From Zhengitettix transpicula (Eukaryota > Arthropoda > Insecta > Orthoptera > Tetrigidae), in the NCBI GenBank assembly GCA_037074705.1, contig CM073590.1, positions 177,707,246 to 177,771,245 on the forward strand: a stretch of 64,000 bases of DNA, given 5' to 3'. The position numbers and the translations under genes were made by a program. Below the pieces are notes generated by a model. It had not been told where the DNA came from, ran no database searches, and saw only the letters and a program-made list of their open reading frames with translations. This document shows positions 34,472 to 48,403 of this stretch, piece by piece (the first letter of the stretch is position 1; each line of letters opens with the position of its first letter).

Positions 34472-36235
34472 CCTTGACATGAATATACATGATATTAATA
34501 GAAAATTGATTATAATTTTAATTATTCAACACTAAGAGAAACAATTATTATAAAATTACAGAATAAGAATTTTTTTTGAATCACGAAATTTTCATTTATA
34601 AAGAGATTCTTGTTGTCATTGAATTCGAACGTAATTTGGTTTTCTGTTTGCCTTTGTATGATACATTAATTTCCGAAAAAATATTTTTAAGTCACACACA
34701 GAAGAGATTATAGCCCTTATCTTATTACACACAATTATTTTTTTTAAAAGAAATTTGACTGAAAAAGTGTGAAATTTGAATCAATATTATATATTTGCTC
34801 TTAGTTTTCTTTCCTTTCGGTACGTGGGAAAAACTAATACACAAATAGTGATGCGATTCTTTACGAAATTGCGTTGATGAAGGCAAAAAGCAAAATAATT
34901 CTCAGGTTTCATCAAACGAAATAACTCATTTCTGATCAATGAGAGTTTTCACGAAGTTGTGGACGTGATCGTCCAGAACGTAAGACAACTAATAATGGTA
35001 CGAAAAATGAAAAAACGGACCGTATTTTGACTTTCCTAGAAATAAAACAAACGCGGATTTCATTCGCCTTTCATACCAACTCAATACAGAAAAATAAAAT
35101 GGTTGCTTCACAAGAAATGGGAATACCTCAGACATCAGTTTTCAATAACACTCTCAAATTTACATATGACTAGCTTTTCTTCTTAATCATCACACTGCTT
35201 TTATTTAGTAAAATTAGAGAAATCGAATTATGAAAAATGAAAATTGAACTCAGGGAGTATCGCGGTATTACAATTGAAATTTCATTTTGTAAGGAAGTGA
35301 AATAAATTAAAGATCGCCAGGTTTGCTTATGTAACCCTGGAATTCTGTCATTGGATATTTTCAGGGTATAAGTACGTCCTCAGCGCTGATGTTCGTCAAG
35401 TCGAAAAGTCCGCTTTCCTCTTCGTGGCAACTTTTTCTCGTAATTATATTCCATTATCTCTCAGCTCAGTGATCTTATGGTACTGTTCGGTGTTTACGTG
35501 TGTTTTACATGTAAAAAAGCCAATAATCCAAACAAGAATAAACTTTTAAATCTCACAAAAAGTCTCGCGAATGATTTTTCACTCGTATTTATATCACGTT
35601 CTCCCGCCTCGGTGAAACGTCATCCATCAGTTCTCCGATCAGAGGGGAAAATTCTTTCCTGTGTGGTCTCGAATCGTAAGATTGTTTTGGTCTAGCTTCT
35701 CGTGAAACCCCAAAATTTGGCGCGTCATTAACCGCATGTTAAACGCCCTTTTTATTACTTAATCAACCCATTATTATTGAAATGAGCGATTATTTGCGAT
35801 GGTTGGCACATTGCGTCTGCTTTTAGGTTCATTCCGTACTTTTCTCCAACGAAACTATAATGTATGTACTCTATCGCTCCACAGCTGATATCGTCTTGCT
35901 GTATAAACAATTTTATGAAATAGGAAGTGGAAGTCCAAGAAACAGAAATATTGGGTGATATTGAAGAGAACTGCAGAAGATACGACTTATTCAAATGATT
36001 GTTTCGAAGCTCTTTGTAACGTAGAGCAGAATAATATTTATTTAAAGATTCTTGGCCAAAGGTATATTATTTTTTATGGCAAACTATAACATTAGATAAT
36101 TTAGAATTTTAAATATGAGCGAAACCATTATTACCGTACTTATGAATCTGTAGCTCTGGGATTACTCTCAACGAAGGTGATGGCAATAAAGCGCAGATTT
36201 AATAATACTTAAGTTATACTTCTCTAATAGAGTTG
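34472..36235. other. Non-coding DNA
   Basis: Nothing recognised. The plus frame 35477-35695 and minus frame 35755-35994 lack motifs. Confidence 0.45.
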
Positions 36236-39200
36236 ACATATTAATTATGGAACTTAATTAAGTATGTAATGAAGCGACAGCATGCTGCAGTACGTTAATG
36301 AACTTGTTTAACACAAAGGAACGGTAAAGTTTGTTAGCTTTGAGGAACGCCACCTCGGAGACGACATTCAACAAAGGTCGCATCATCTGCCCTTATATTC
36401 TGCGCGACAAGAATTAGCTCCACCAAATTAAATCCAGACCAAACAATGAAGGCTGTGTTCTGCCTCCGGAATTGTTGCTTCATTGACGCTACTCCTCAGA
36501 GCTTACAAATCACCAGTCGCATGCAGGCGATTTACAGACTTGCTGCAGACCAATTACGAGAGTAATCTCTTTAATTAAAATAGTACTTTTGTCTATACAT
36601 TGTTTAGAGTGTTTCTAGCAAATACATTTGGCGATCCGTACCTGATGTTATTACAATTCCTGTCTGTGTTTCACGCTGGCTTTGTTCGTTCTTCGCAAGA
36701 AAACGATCGAATGAAATTTTACATAGATGTTATGCAGACCCGTAGCACAGTTTTTAACGATATAGAATTCGCCATCCGCCATTCAGAGACAAAATTGTGG
36801 AATTTTTTGCTTTCAGAAGGAAACGACTGAACCGATTTCGAAGAAATGTAACAAGGTTTTAAACAGTATCAAACTTCCATTTAAAAGGCGAACGATCCAA
36901 AACCTGTTTTAATCGATTGATCAGGGTTTTAGTTCGCTTTACAGAAAACTGACTAAACAATTTTCCTCTGATGAAGTAAATAATTGAGGCTGTATTAACT
37001 TGTTATCCACCATTTGAAAAAAATTAATTCTTTAAACTCCGTCTTTCTAATTTACTTATATATTTGAGGAGCAGGTTTTGGTATGTTAATAAAATATTGG
37101 ATGTCAAGATAAGCGAGAAGAATATCAGTGCAGAGTAAAGGAGTAAAAAAATGCTTATACAGAAAACTATTATCTCAGAACTTGTCAGAGAAAAAATACA
37201 AGCTTTGGCATTGGTTAATATTGTAAAGAAATCGTTGTGCCGAATGTACAACGTTGAGATCCGTGCACAATATTTTCATTCCCGTATGAAGTACGTGTAT
37301 ACAGCTTGTTACTGATATGGTTATTGGATCGATTAGTTCTTTACTGTATTTACTAAAACTTCCTCGATGAGGGTATCTTTTTTACATATTTTTTTACCAA
37401 TTATTAATCTCCGCGACTGCGTGCTTTACAGGGATCCAAAAACACTAAACAAAAGTCTGGCATTCCGTTATCCATGTCCAAAGAGTAATTCATTTCATAA
37501 TTATTTATTACAGAAGCACATTTTAGGTATTTTTTCAATATTGTAAGCATCGATTAAATACGACACAATTGCATTTATTTACTTTAATTTTTCTCTCGAG
37601 AATGGGCTATCGTTGGTCCCAATGTTGTCCTACAGTTTATAAAGTTCTACATCTCCAAGTAAGATGTTATTCTTCAATATGAGAGACATTATACTTTAAA
37701 ATTGGGATTGTGGAATCCGAAAACAGGATTATATGGAATAGAAAGCCAGGAGAATGGAAAATGGACATGCATAGTAAGACTCCCGTGCACAGAGAATGTC
37801 TAAAAACTAGATATAATTTATATAATTATGTACGTGCTAAATGCTGAGATACAATGATATTGACAACGGATAAAACGAGATGTGAAACTCCGTCAAACCA
37901 TCCATATCACTGATGAAACACCAAAGAAACTACAAGTGCCTACAATGACATTGAATTTTCATGATCATTCAAAGGAATTGTGGTGAAACATTTTCTCGCA
38001 CCTACCTTTAATTATACCCCCTTATTAAAGCAAAATACAGGAAAATGGAGGTTAGTATAAAGAAAAGGATTAATTTTAAATTTTAGTGTATAAACTATTT
38101 ATTTGAGCAAGCGATGCCTCTCGCTTTCTCTAATATTCAACAAATAGTGTCAGTTTTTGAGACACTAAAGTGAATCATAGCAATCATTAAATTGGTCACA
38201 CCAACACAGAGACGCGATTCACGACCATAATTAATTCTGGTCCCGTCTAATTTTACGACTGTTTTGACTTCGCACGCCTTACGGACATCGAATTCGACCA
38301 CCTCATTTCAAATTCACTGAAAGTTGTAGCAGTTGACGACTATGAAGTGAAAGTTATAAACTGCCTGCTCAACACCGCTAAATCTAAACTTACATAGAAT
38401 ATATTGAATTGAGAACAAAAATACTGTTTAAAACTTAGATAAATGAATAACACAGATTTGCATATTTACATTTTTAACCTGATACATATGAAAAAAAAAA
38501 TTAATTGAAAGAGTTACAAATATTAATTTAATTTTTGTGTTGGTATTTAATTATAATTGGCATGTAGCACATTATATTCCAATGTTTTTTTTTAAATGAA
38601 ATATTTGTAACTGGATTTTTTTTTGTATTTGGATCAGGTTAGAAATGTGGTATTTATTTATCCAAGTTTTAAACAGTTTTTTTTTGTTCTCGATTCAAGA
38701 AAGATTCCCTTCAATCATTTTCATTTAAGTGATTGATTTGATTATTTTACATTTAATTTTTATTCAAATTTTCCTTTGAAACCTTGTTAATGGTCAACTA
38801 TTGACACTACATTCCTTTAAAGTACTACCTCTTTTTAATAAAAAAAAATGCCTCAATTATTCAACGTTCCAACTTCTATTTAAAAGTATCTCTTTCGGTA
38901 TTTAATATCGTACATAATGTCGAAAATATCATTTTGAAATTGACCATACTTTTCGTTTTACACTTTATACAAATTTATAATATTATTTTACGAATCTATT
39001 TCGACATTTAAGGAATATTATTATTACACTAGACATAAAATTAAAATGTTTAATAAATCAGGAAATGAATCAGGTGTATAATTTTTTATTTAAAATTAAA
39101 ATATAGTCCTGTTCTTGAAGAAATGAATAAGAATTATTATTTAAAATGTTTGTATTTTTAATCCATAAAAAAGAGTTTAAGAATATTTAACATTCGTAGA

Positions 39201-39307
39201 AATTAGCGATGAATCCATGTTCAATTTAAAGAAAATGTTACTGCAACACTTCTGGAACAACATTCAAACTGATCACACAAAGTATAGCTGGAGATAAGTA
39301 ACTAGTT
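36236..39307. other. Non-coding DNA with a high-complexity block at 36240-36570
   Basis: The block contains TTAATTATGG, GGAACTTAATTAAG, AACAAAGG and CACCAAATTAAAT in balanced sequence and may be regulatory. The rest is AT-rich (38400-39200 especially) with no recognisable gene. Confidence 0.4.
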
Positions 39308-39655
39308 GTGTCAAGATAAGAAGCACAGTTTCTTTAATACGAACCGTTGTTACGGCAACTTCTTAGTGTGAAAACTATTCTGTAAACATTGACGCATGGA
39401 AATATATTGTCTTCAGCTCAGGATATGCTGTACATCAATAAACTAATCCGTAAAAGTTGAAAGATAATATGTTCAAAATGTGATAAAAAAGACCTATCCG
39501 CTGTCTGTATATCCCGTTTGCAACAATATAATCAATGTTTTTAAGAATGGTAGTGGCATAGTTCCACCTTCCCCGCAAGGGGAGTTCCCAACTGACGACA
39601 ATGCTCCTCTCCACTTTCTCCCTTTTCCTACTGCGCACCTGACACGAGTTGATTG
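39308..39655. repeat. Dispersed repeat P, copy 1
   Basis: Collinear with 54391-54710. Shared words include AGATAAGA, GTTACGGC(A/G)ACTTC, CAGGATATGCTGT, CCGCTGTCTGTRTA, TTTAAGAATGGTAGT and TGCGCAC(C/T)TGACACGA. Copy 1 carries an extra insert of about 45 bases near 39440-39490. Short open frames on both strands are not conserved. The family is not recognised. Confidence 0.75.
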
Positions 39656-40859
39656 ATAAGTGTGCTTTACGACGTTGTAACACATTACAATTTTCTAAGC
39701 CTTGTTTGTAATGTAAATGTAACTATGAAAATATTGCTGTTTTTTGTGCGTCTATTCACGTGATAAATCTCCAAGTCAACATACAGTGAAACAAAATTGA
39801 TGATGTTGATAAAAAACCAATTAAAGTTTAACTCTTATATACTCTTCGTAATTTTAGTAAAATGGAAAATAAAATTTTAAAGAAGATTCTCTTTGAGTTG
39901 TTTTGAATTTCTTTCTTTTACGCTCTGTATCTCAAGTAGATTTAGATACATTTCTTAGTTCCATTAGTTCTCCACAGAGAGAATTGAACAAGTCAAATAA
40001 TACTCTAAATTAGAAGTAAATTTAATATTTGGAAAATAACATTCTCTGTATTAAATTACAATATTCATGCAAACGTCGGTTTATTTTACACCTCCTTTAT
40101 ACATTACACCTCTCTAATTTTATAGCAATCTACATTAAACGAACTCTCTGTGTTTTCCGATTTAAGAGTCGGTGTTAATTTCGGCTCAGTTACAAACTGA
40201 CACCAACAATTTGTTTTAACCATATTGATTTTGTCATTAGCGATGGTTACATTCTGCCGATCATTAAGAAGAATAATGACATCAGTTACAGCTATAATTA
40301 CACGCAGGAGCAATAATGAGCCATTTTATTCTTTACAGTTTCGTCGGATGTGGCATTTATATAATTGATTATGAGTTAAAACGCTCCTGCGCTCGAAATG
40401 AGTTTCAGAGAAAAGCACTTCATTACATCCAGTGTTCTACTGCTCTCAATTCTCCTGTGGAATATTACAGAAAATTAATATTACTTTTAATCCTTTCTTT
40501 TAAGACTATGATTAGCAATTACTTTTTAAGGTACTTTGTGTTTTTGCTTGAATAATTTCATTAACCAATGTTTGTTAATAGAAACGTTCATATTATCCGG
40601 CGATATAAGGAAAAATTTTATATTTACGGAGATCTAGCGATATTACAAATTTACCCAATAAAATGTTTGTTTGCCAATTCTGAAATGTACGCTGGAAAAT
40701 AGTTTTATGTTAAAAATTAAAAGTTACGAATGACAACAATATTGTAATAATTCCTTTTTTATCAAAATATTCAAATTAAAAACAGAGGCCTTTGAATTTC
40801 AATCTAATAAACAAAATTGACTGTTCGTGTGTCTGTTAGTTTAAATCCCGCTTACTCAT
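39656..40859. other. AT-rich non-coding DNA
   Basis: Nothing recognised apart from a weak CCATTAGTTCTCCACAGAGAG word at 39961-39980 resembling repeat W. Confidence 0.4.
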
Positions 40860-41247
40860 CTACACCCTAGGTTCAAATTTGATCAAATTTAGTACTCGTG
40901 GTCCTTTAGAACCGGAAACAAACACATTAGGGGTGGAGTGGTAAGACACGTCCCCCGGTGGCGATGGTGGAAATTTTCAATCATCCTAAAACAGCCTATA
41001 TTTGCGTCGAATAAATATTTTTTGTATCAATGTGATTGATAATGCTTTTCCCGATGTTGTTTGCGTATAATTCCAACCATTTTTGGTATGGGAGGGGAGC
41101 ACCCTTAGGGGTCGGGATGGAAGGGCATGCCATAATAGTAAATCAAAAACTACCGAGATTGGAGTCGAATCCGTGAATATTGATGCCCCTAAGTTTTATT
41201 AGAATTCAAAAATAAGTACTCGGGCAACGCCGGTCACCCAGATAGTT
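40860..41247 (+). repeat. Dispersed repeat H, copy 1 (possible Helitron-derived element)
   Basis: Shares TATATTTGCGT, AATAAATATTTTT, GTTGTTTGCGTATAA, GGGAGCACCCTTAGGGG and GAGTCGAATCC with 55780-56260. The right end CGGGCAACGCCGGTCACCCA (41221-41240) can form a short hairpin shortly before GATAGTT. This is like the 3' hairpin plus CTAG-T ending of Helitrons, but the terminal CTAG is ATAG here. The call is tentative; no Rep/helicase coding is seen. Confidence 0.5.
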
Positions 41248-42440
41248 AATATATAAAACCAATCCAAGTTTAGACGAGGGTCTTAGTAAAGATTATAGCA
41301 TTTTTCATCACAACAATGTATTATAGGCAGTTCTATAAAAGCGTACAGTTCTTCAGTGTCTTTGAAGATGAGACATTAAATTGTATATTCAAGATAAAAA
41401 ATTAGTGTTTCAAATCTTAATAGAGTTATTAAAAAGTAAGTCGATCATTTTCTTTATGAAACAGAATATTTCAGACCGTACATGGAGACAAAAAAGTTGA
41501 TCATTAAATAAATTCATTTATCTGATTCATACATTCAATCTATTTAAATCTATTTGTTAGTGCCTTTTTTTATTTATTTATAGCTTTATCAAGACTGCAA
41601 AGATCTACTTCATAGTAATCACACGTCCACAAAAATTCGTTGTACAATCAATTTATGTTTGTTTATTATTGTAGTCGTTAAGCAATACAAGTTTTAAATG
41701 TTATTTTTATACAGTATTCGAGTCGATGTAATTAATTCAAGGTAACTCGAAGTAAATAGAACAAATGTGCGAATAGCCAAATACAAATGAATAATCAACT
41801 GCACCAACACATTTTAAAATCCATGAATGTACAGTCCAAGCTCTGAAAACCAAATCAGTAAATGGTTTAATTATATAATAATTGTAGTATATCCGAAGCA
41901 TTCAGATTCTTTGTCCAAACTACTCGGTTGTCAGGGAATCCTAGTCACATAATTACCATTGAAACAAACAAATAGTAAAAAATACTAGTCGGAACATAAC
42001 ATAAACATATTTGTTCTAACAGGTAACGAAAGTTGTTGTTGACAATTTTACGGCAATTTCAATTAAATATCATGCACTGTAATAGCAATTATCCAAGGCA
42101 GTTACCCGAGAAAAGTTTCTTAATTATGTCCGCCCATGAGGCTTACGTCCATGGATTGACAAAGAAGCTTAGCGTTTAACTTTTAAGTTATTTAATTCTG
42201 AGAGAGCGAAGTTTCAGGGCGGAATAATACTATGTCAGGTTTATTTAATATTCTGATTTCCTATCTTGAAACGTTGATCTAATTTAATTTATGGGGATAT
42301 TTATTTAACATTATTAGGTAAGTTCTTGTGATCTAATATAAAAGTCGTTTTGCTAAATTGCTGTATTATTAAATCTCTTTTAAACGGATTCTGTGATACT
42401 GTTTGTTCATTTATACTATTTAAAAATTACGTTTTGTTAT
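41248..42440. other. AT-rich non-coding DNA
   Basis: Nothing recognised. 42110-42200 contains a short complex block (TTAATTATGTCCGCCCATGA). Confidence 0.4.
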
Positions 42441-42620
42441 TAACTCAATAGTTTATACTTTTCATTCTGATTTAGGACAAATAAAGACGGGGGTTCCACA
42501 AGGTAGCATTCTGGGACCATTAATTAATGAATAGGTATAAATGACATTCAAAAGTTGATGGCTCAATTTTCTCAGTTTACACTGTTTGCAGGCTACAGTT
42601 TAATTTAGTAAGAGTAAATA
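42441..42620 (+). pseudogene. LINE reverse-transcriptase relic
   Basis: The plus-strand codons from 42481 read IKTGVPQGSILGPL, the conserved RT block of non-LTR retrotransposons. After a frame change, GINDIQKLM and QFTLFAGYSLI follow (to about 42608). The last word sits where the catalytic FADD motif belongs, with both aspartates lost. Only about 60 residues survive. It is a different copy from the LINE at 15322-16165. Confidence 0.8.
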
Positions 42621-43160
42621 CAAGACATCAAAATAAGTATGTAATTCTGCATTAAAAAAGTTACATACATGTATGTTACATCATATGATGGCTGGAATAA
42701 AATACATTTTATGCAATCCAAAAAGTGGCACAAAATTATTTGGTATTAGAACAAGAAAATTAAAAAAATAGGTCAATATTCTGAGTATTACGTAGTAGTT
42801 ATTAAATAAAATGGAAAAATGTACTTGAAGATAATTAAGCATAGCTACGAATGTATAAAGTATGTCAAAGTTCAGAGACCTAAACATTAGAAAATAAATT
42901 TAATCTACTTATTTTCACTTATCATTGATATATGGAACAAATTCCTGTAGTAAATTAATAGAGAAATAGAAAACCATTGTTGATTAAAAAAGGATAATTT
43001 GTTTATGTTTTTGCATGTTATGAATGTTGTTTATGATAATACTCAGCTACGAGAAATTAAGAAGTGAATGATTTTAATACAAGAAGCAAAACATCGTATA
43101 AAGACATATAATGAATGCCAATATAACAAAACTAAATTTATTATAATGGTGTTAATATAT
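42621..43160. other. AT-rich non-coding DNA
   Basis: Nothing recognised. Confidence 0.45.
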
Positions 43161-44072
43161 TGTAATGCCAATTAATTACGTCATTAATTGTTTCAACATA
43201 AAATTCTAAATTGTTTGAGAAAGTCATTATAGCGGCAGGAGCTTTTCGATCAACAATAGAAAAACCAGCTCTGTTCCTTTGTCGGAAAGTCCGTAAAAAT
43301 GGCGTATTCGCGCTAAAATGCGAGACTACAGTTCAGTTTGCATTAAGATATTGAGGAGTTCAGTTCGCAGGAACAAATTGTTAATTCGTTTGCATTAATA
43401 TATTGAGGAGTACAGTTGGCAGGGAGATATGGTGAGATACAGTTCACGGAAAGACCTCGTCGAGGTATAACAGTTTTTGGAAGGAGAATTCAACAGGGTT
43501 GGCAATTAGCAGGACAAAGTAAAACATTCATAAACGTATAACGTCGAAACCTGCTAAGAAAAAGCAGTTTTTGTGTCTATAGCCGGCCAGAAATAGCAAA
43601 AGCTTCGGTTTAAGTCCAGAACAATAAAGACTACCCAATCGACAAATCACAGAATTCACCTAAGACGAGCGGTCAACCGATAGATGACGAAAAAAGGATC
43701 ATCCGAGTCCCTGACATCATGCAAAATTTTGGCTTAAAAACTTGCTATACGATCTGTGAGTTTAGAAGCAGTGTAAAACCCCGCAATAGTGTTTCGAAAA
43801 TTAAAGGTATGCTGGAATGCTGCAGACGTGAGTAACAATTTTTAAAAAAACAATTAATTATGTAAGCGTTATTGAAAGATAGCCATCAGATTTCGTTCTC
43901 TTTTTGATTAAAATTGTGTATCAGAGTCAATATTTTTACTTTTAATTTCGTTCCCAATTTAATTTCGTTCTAGTTTAATTGACGAGTAAATTTATTTTTC
44001 TTTTAAGTGTGATTTGTTTTGGTTATAATATTTTAAAGATAATTAATGTTTACATCTTTAGTGTATATTACA
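43161..44072 (+). repeat. Repeat family L, copy L7
   Basis: 912 bp, from TGTAATGCCAATTAATTACG to GTATATTACA, with ATAT at the left and ATAT at the right. It shares CAGCTCTGTTCCTTTGTCGG, CGCGCTAAAATGCGAG, the GTCAGATTTCG region and TTTAAGTGTGATTTGTT with L2 in inverse orientation. The segment holding AAGACCCTGAGATC in other copies is missing, so it has an internal deletion near the right end. Confidence 0.8.
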
Positions 44073-47000
44073 ATATTTCAAACTCTCAGAAAATATTAAA
44101 AATTAAATAATATAATATATCACATTGATAATTATCAAATTAAAATTTGTCTTAGCTACTCCTCCTATTTTTCTCTACAATATTATTGTATAGATATTTT
44201 ATAGATGATTGGGAAACAGATCTATAACATAATAAACGATAACTGCTTTAGGCACATGGAATAGAACGAAAAGGGACTTGCAAATATATTTAAAGTGAAA
44301 TGCAGCTGAATTTATAACATTGTTTTTTTATAAAATACCTTATTTTGTATATTTTTTTTTTGTAATTTTTAGATTACGAATTTTATCTGAAAAGGACCAA
44401 AAATTTATGCGTTTGTTATATTATATTCAATTAATATTTCTTAATATATTTCCTACTAAATGTCCTATATTTTTTTTCCATTTTCCAGAATTTAAGTTGT
44501 TTAGAGAAACATATACATCGCGATATAGTTAAATATCAACTTTTCAAATCGTTTATTATAATTTTGAAGTTTGTAGAGAATCGTGCGTTTCCTATTTCGA
44601 TGCAAAATAAGGGGATGAATTACGAAATATATCTGAATAGTTTTGGCTCCGAAAGGTGGTGGAATTTTGAAGTCTTTGAAGTATTATATTGAACCTATTT
44701 TTTTATACAATACTTTATTCTCTCAAAATATAATTTCACCAATTTTCTACATGTTTTTCTCCCGAACAAAAATAAAACATCCAAATAGACGCTACTACAA
44801 AATATTTCTAAGGCTTGTTCATATTCCAGTACGGGTTCATATTAATTCGTTACAACTGTCACAAACGTGTCTGGTTAGTTGTCTAAGGTATTGTCGATTT
44901 TTCTTTGCAGTCCGAATTTGCTCTGTTCCTTATAATATTCAAAGGTCACACCACTAATACTTTATGTCGAACCGGATCCAGGCAAAGTCTTCACACACTC
45001 AATGTCATATTATTATTCATTCAACCGAAGACAGCATATTTTTAAGGTTTGTTATTTGTCTTACTGTTTGCCCGATTCCGGCCACGTAGGGTCGAGAAGC
45101 CTCGTCGGCCATTGGTATGCAATGGTCCCTCCCACAACGCAATTTGCACTTGGCCGTCGTCACAGTCTGCCATTTAAATGAAATAAATCACACGATAAAT
45201 ATGACATGGTGGACAGCCACGACGGCTCGAATATTAATGCAAAAACGCGCCGGCCTTTTTATTGTGCCTAACAGGATTATATTTAAATAATTCACCAGAA
45301 TACGCTCAGAAAAACTTTGTAATCGTGTTAACATTAAACCAATTATAAGCAAACGGACGCTAATGAAAATTTGCTTTCAGCAAATGGGCTAAACGTATTG
45401 CGGAATGGTGTTTTGTGCCACCATACCCGCCTTTGATTGGCTCAGTGGCGAATTGTTAGCGACTGGAAGGGAAATGCAAAAATGAATAAGGACGGTGGAG
45501 GCGGTAGCGACGCAACGACTATGCGATGCAGGATACTACGTGTTTCGTGTCACGTTTATCGTGACCCCTTTTATTGTCACGATACAGCAAAGGTTGTTAG
45601 TGCAAACATGATGATAAAAACCGGCGGTGGCTGTAGTTTCAACTGTATTCATTAACAAGTTCGACAATAACCTTGGTGATAGAATAACAGGGTAATAATT
45701 TACCAAACCAGTACGAGTGCATGCATCATTAACTTGATTGACAAATGTAATTGATGTCAATCACAAATGTGGGAACAAATGTTTCATTTTTCTACGTTCA
45801 TAGTTAAAATACTGATTCAGTTAATTACCAGATATATAGAAAAAAAACAGGTCAAGAAAATTCAATTTTAAATGTTTGTAATAAAATAATAATTTTAAAA
45901 CTTTAATAATATTAATAAAATAATTAAAAATTCATAACTCTACGAGAAAAACTACGAATAAACGTTTATATTAATTAATGAGAATAGATGTTTCAGACAA
46001 TGTTTCAGTGCTTTGTCTTCAAGTAAAACACCCACAAAACGCTTTATTTATTTGACAAAATGATATATAGCAAACCGCAGGATAAAAATCAAACCACTTC
46101 CAGGGTGCCAAATGTTTACATATTTTTTCGTGAAGTTTCCTCCATCATATAAATTGTATTTAATTCACTATTTTTTATTTTCTCTTCCCTATGTAATGGT
46201 GTTCTTGTCCGCGTATCTCCCCTTGGCTCACTGTTTATTCCCGGACCTCGTTTGTCCATTGACACCTAAGATATCTCATTCCGTCCAATTAGTCTGTTAC
46301 ACTCGTCATAATTTTACAAAAATATTTCTCAAACAAACTGGCTTCATTTTCCTTGACATTACTGCTCTCAATATATGTTAATGCGCTTATTCGTGCCGTT
46401 CTGATTTCTGATCTGGAAGGATTCACTGGTAACAAAAAGTGGTTAAATTTCTTTCTTGTAACTGCCAGTGATTTATTCTGGATTTATTTTCTTCCAAACG
46501 CTGTGCACTTCTTCTTAATTTTCAGATCTTAAATATCCTAATATCTTCTACAGGTTCTTAAGTACAAATGTGAAGTACTTTGTCTCGAGTTATGATACAT
46601 TTATATGGCGGGTTGGTTAAACATCTACAGTAAGTTCTGAAAGTTCCTTTTATCGCTTCTAATTTACATAAATAATTAAAAACCAACAATAAAAATTCCT
46701 GGATCTATCATAAAATAGAACTTTGGTTGTCCTCTATCAATTTTCGTCCATATTATCGTTCAATCTTTTTCAGGATCTAGTTATGTGGACAAATTATCGG
46801 ACTGAAATTTTGGGATAAAAATTAGTGAAAATGAAAGTTAAAAACGCCTAGGACGAATTAAGTATAAGTAAGTAAAATTATAATGCGCATTAATTCTGTT
46901 AGAATATTTTTAAAATACAGAGATTTGAGCTAAACGGATTAGGGCTTTTACTGTGTTAAATTAATTATGTAGAAGTTTTTAAAATGTCGTAACCATATAA

Positions 47001-48403
47001 CTGACAGGTATTTTATCAGGTCCAGATTTTTAACAGTTTTCATTTGTCGTATGACGTATATCATTTTGCGTCATATCATTTAGTTAGTCTTATTAATCCC
47101 CAGCGTATTTAGTTTCACATACACATACATTCTACCGCACAAATGCATGGAATAATGTATATACGATTAATTCATTCCTGTATATATTTTCCATATTTTG
47201 ATTAATAATACATTAATATTTTTTTCATTCGTCGAGCGAAACTGCTTAATTTAACAATTATACTGCTTATTTTGTTAACTCTATATACACTTCACAAATA
47301 TTTATAATGCATGTAGTTCACTATTACATTTATGTTTGTTTTGTCACTTTTCTAAATTTGTCTTATCCACGAATGAATAACCTAATTAAATAAAAAACCA
47401 ATTATAGATGATTCTCGCTGAAGCGCACAGTCGACATTACGTATTTCATTTTCCCATTTGTTGGTCTCGCGCTTGCGGTTCCTCAGAATGTTAGCACAAG
47501 AGCATTATCTCACCTGATTCAATACTATTTCACCTTATTAGAGGACTCATGGCTGTCGGTCATTAAATGACATTTTATATTTACAGAATGGGCGCCATTA
47601 AAAAGAACATTGATTTTCATTAAAAAATAAAAGTATTAATTACAATCATGAAAGATTTGTTTACAATGAATACCATTAATATTTATTAAAGTTTTTAGTT
47701 AAGCATGAGTTTCTAATCGCAGGTTTCCCTGGGAAAAAAACAATTGGCATTTATTGTGCCATAAATAAAATATTGTAACTGAAAGTTTGTATTTTCTTAT
47801 CTGTGTCGTCATCCTTTGTTGATATGGAACACGCGGCTTTCTTTCTTCCGTTTTGTTTCATGGCCCTGCTAAAAGCACTTGAAATATTTAATCAACTTAT
47901 ATTTCTCTGATATTTGGCTCCAATCAACTTCACTTCCTCACTACTATCACTTGTTTGCGTTTATTCTACTATTAATGACGCGTGACTCACGTAACACGCT
48001 CGAAGAACACGTGGCTTTAATTCTTACAACATTTAATATGCTCGATGTAATTAATATACTCGTAGTTAACTTTAATTACTTTAACATTCCTTTTGAAATA
48101 TCTATTAACATAAAATTACTTGCTACGCTTAAGATCAATCTACACGGAGTTCTGACTGTTCTCGACTTTCTTTCGACACGCCGCAGCCAAGACTACTCGC
48201 CAACAAAGCTGTCTGGCCGGACCAACAATTGAACAAACGCTACATTTACAATATTATTTATACACATAATTAGAGGCTACTTTCCCATGTGTTGTGCTAA
48301 CGTTTAATATCTTTTCATTTAATTCATTTTGAATCTACATTTATATTCATCAATAATTTTTATAATTTTAATCTATTGACAGGTTTAGACAAAAAAACGA
48401 GAT
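44073..48403. other. Non-coding DNA with two high-complexity blocks
   Basis: No gene recognised. 45060-45720 is GC-balanced with many homeodomain-, octamer- and CCAAT-like words (CATTTAAATGAAATAAATC, TATTAATGCAAAAACGCG, CCTTTTTATTGTGCC, TTTGATTGGCTCAG). 47400-47620 has TCATTAAATGACATTTTAT and GGGCGCCATTAAAAAG. Both look like candidate regulatory DNA without proof. Plus frames 44643-44957, 46112-46381 and 47879-48232 (117 codons) show no domain. Confidence 0.4.

Noticed and set aside
44643..44957. 104-codon ORF as a gene
   Set aside because: No domain and composition like the surrounding non-coding DNA.
47879..48232. 117-codon ORF as a gene
   Set aside because: Ordinary AT-rich codon content, no recognisable domain, no splice or promoter context; consistent with chance.
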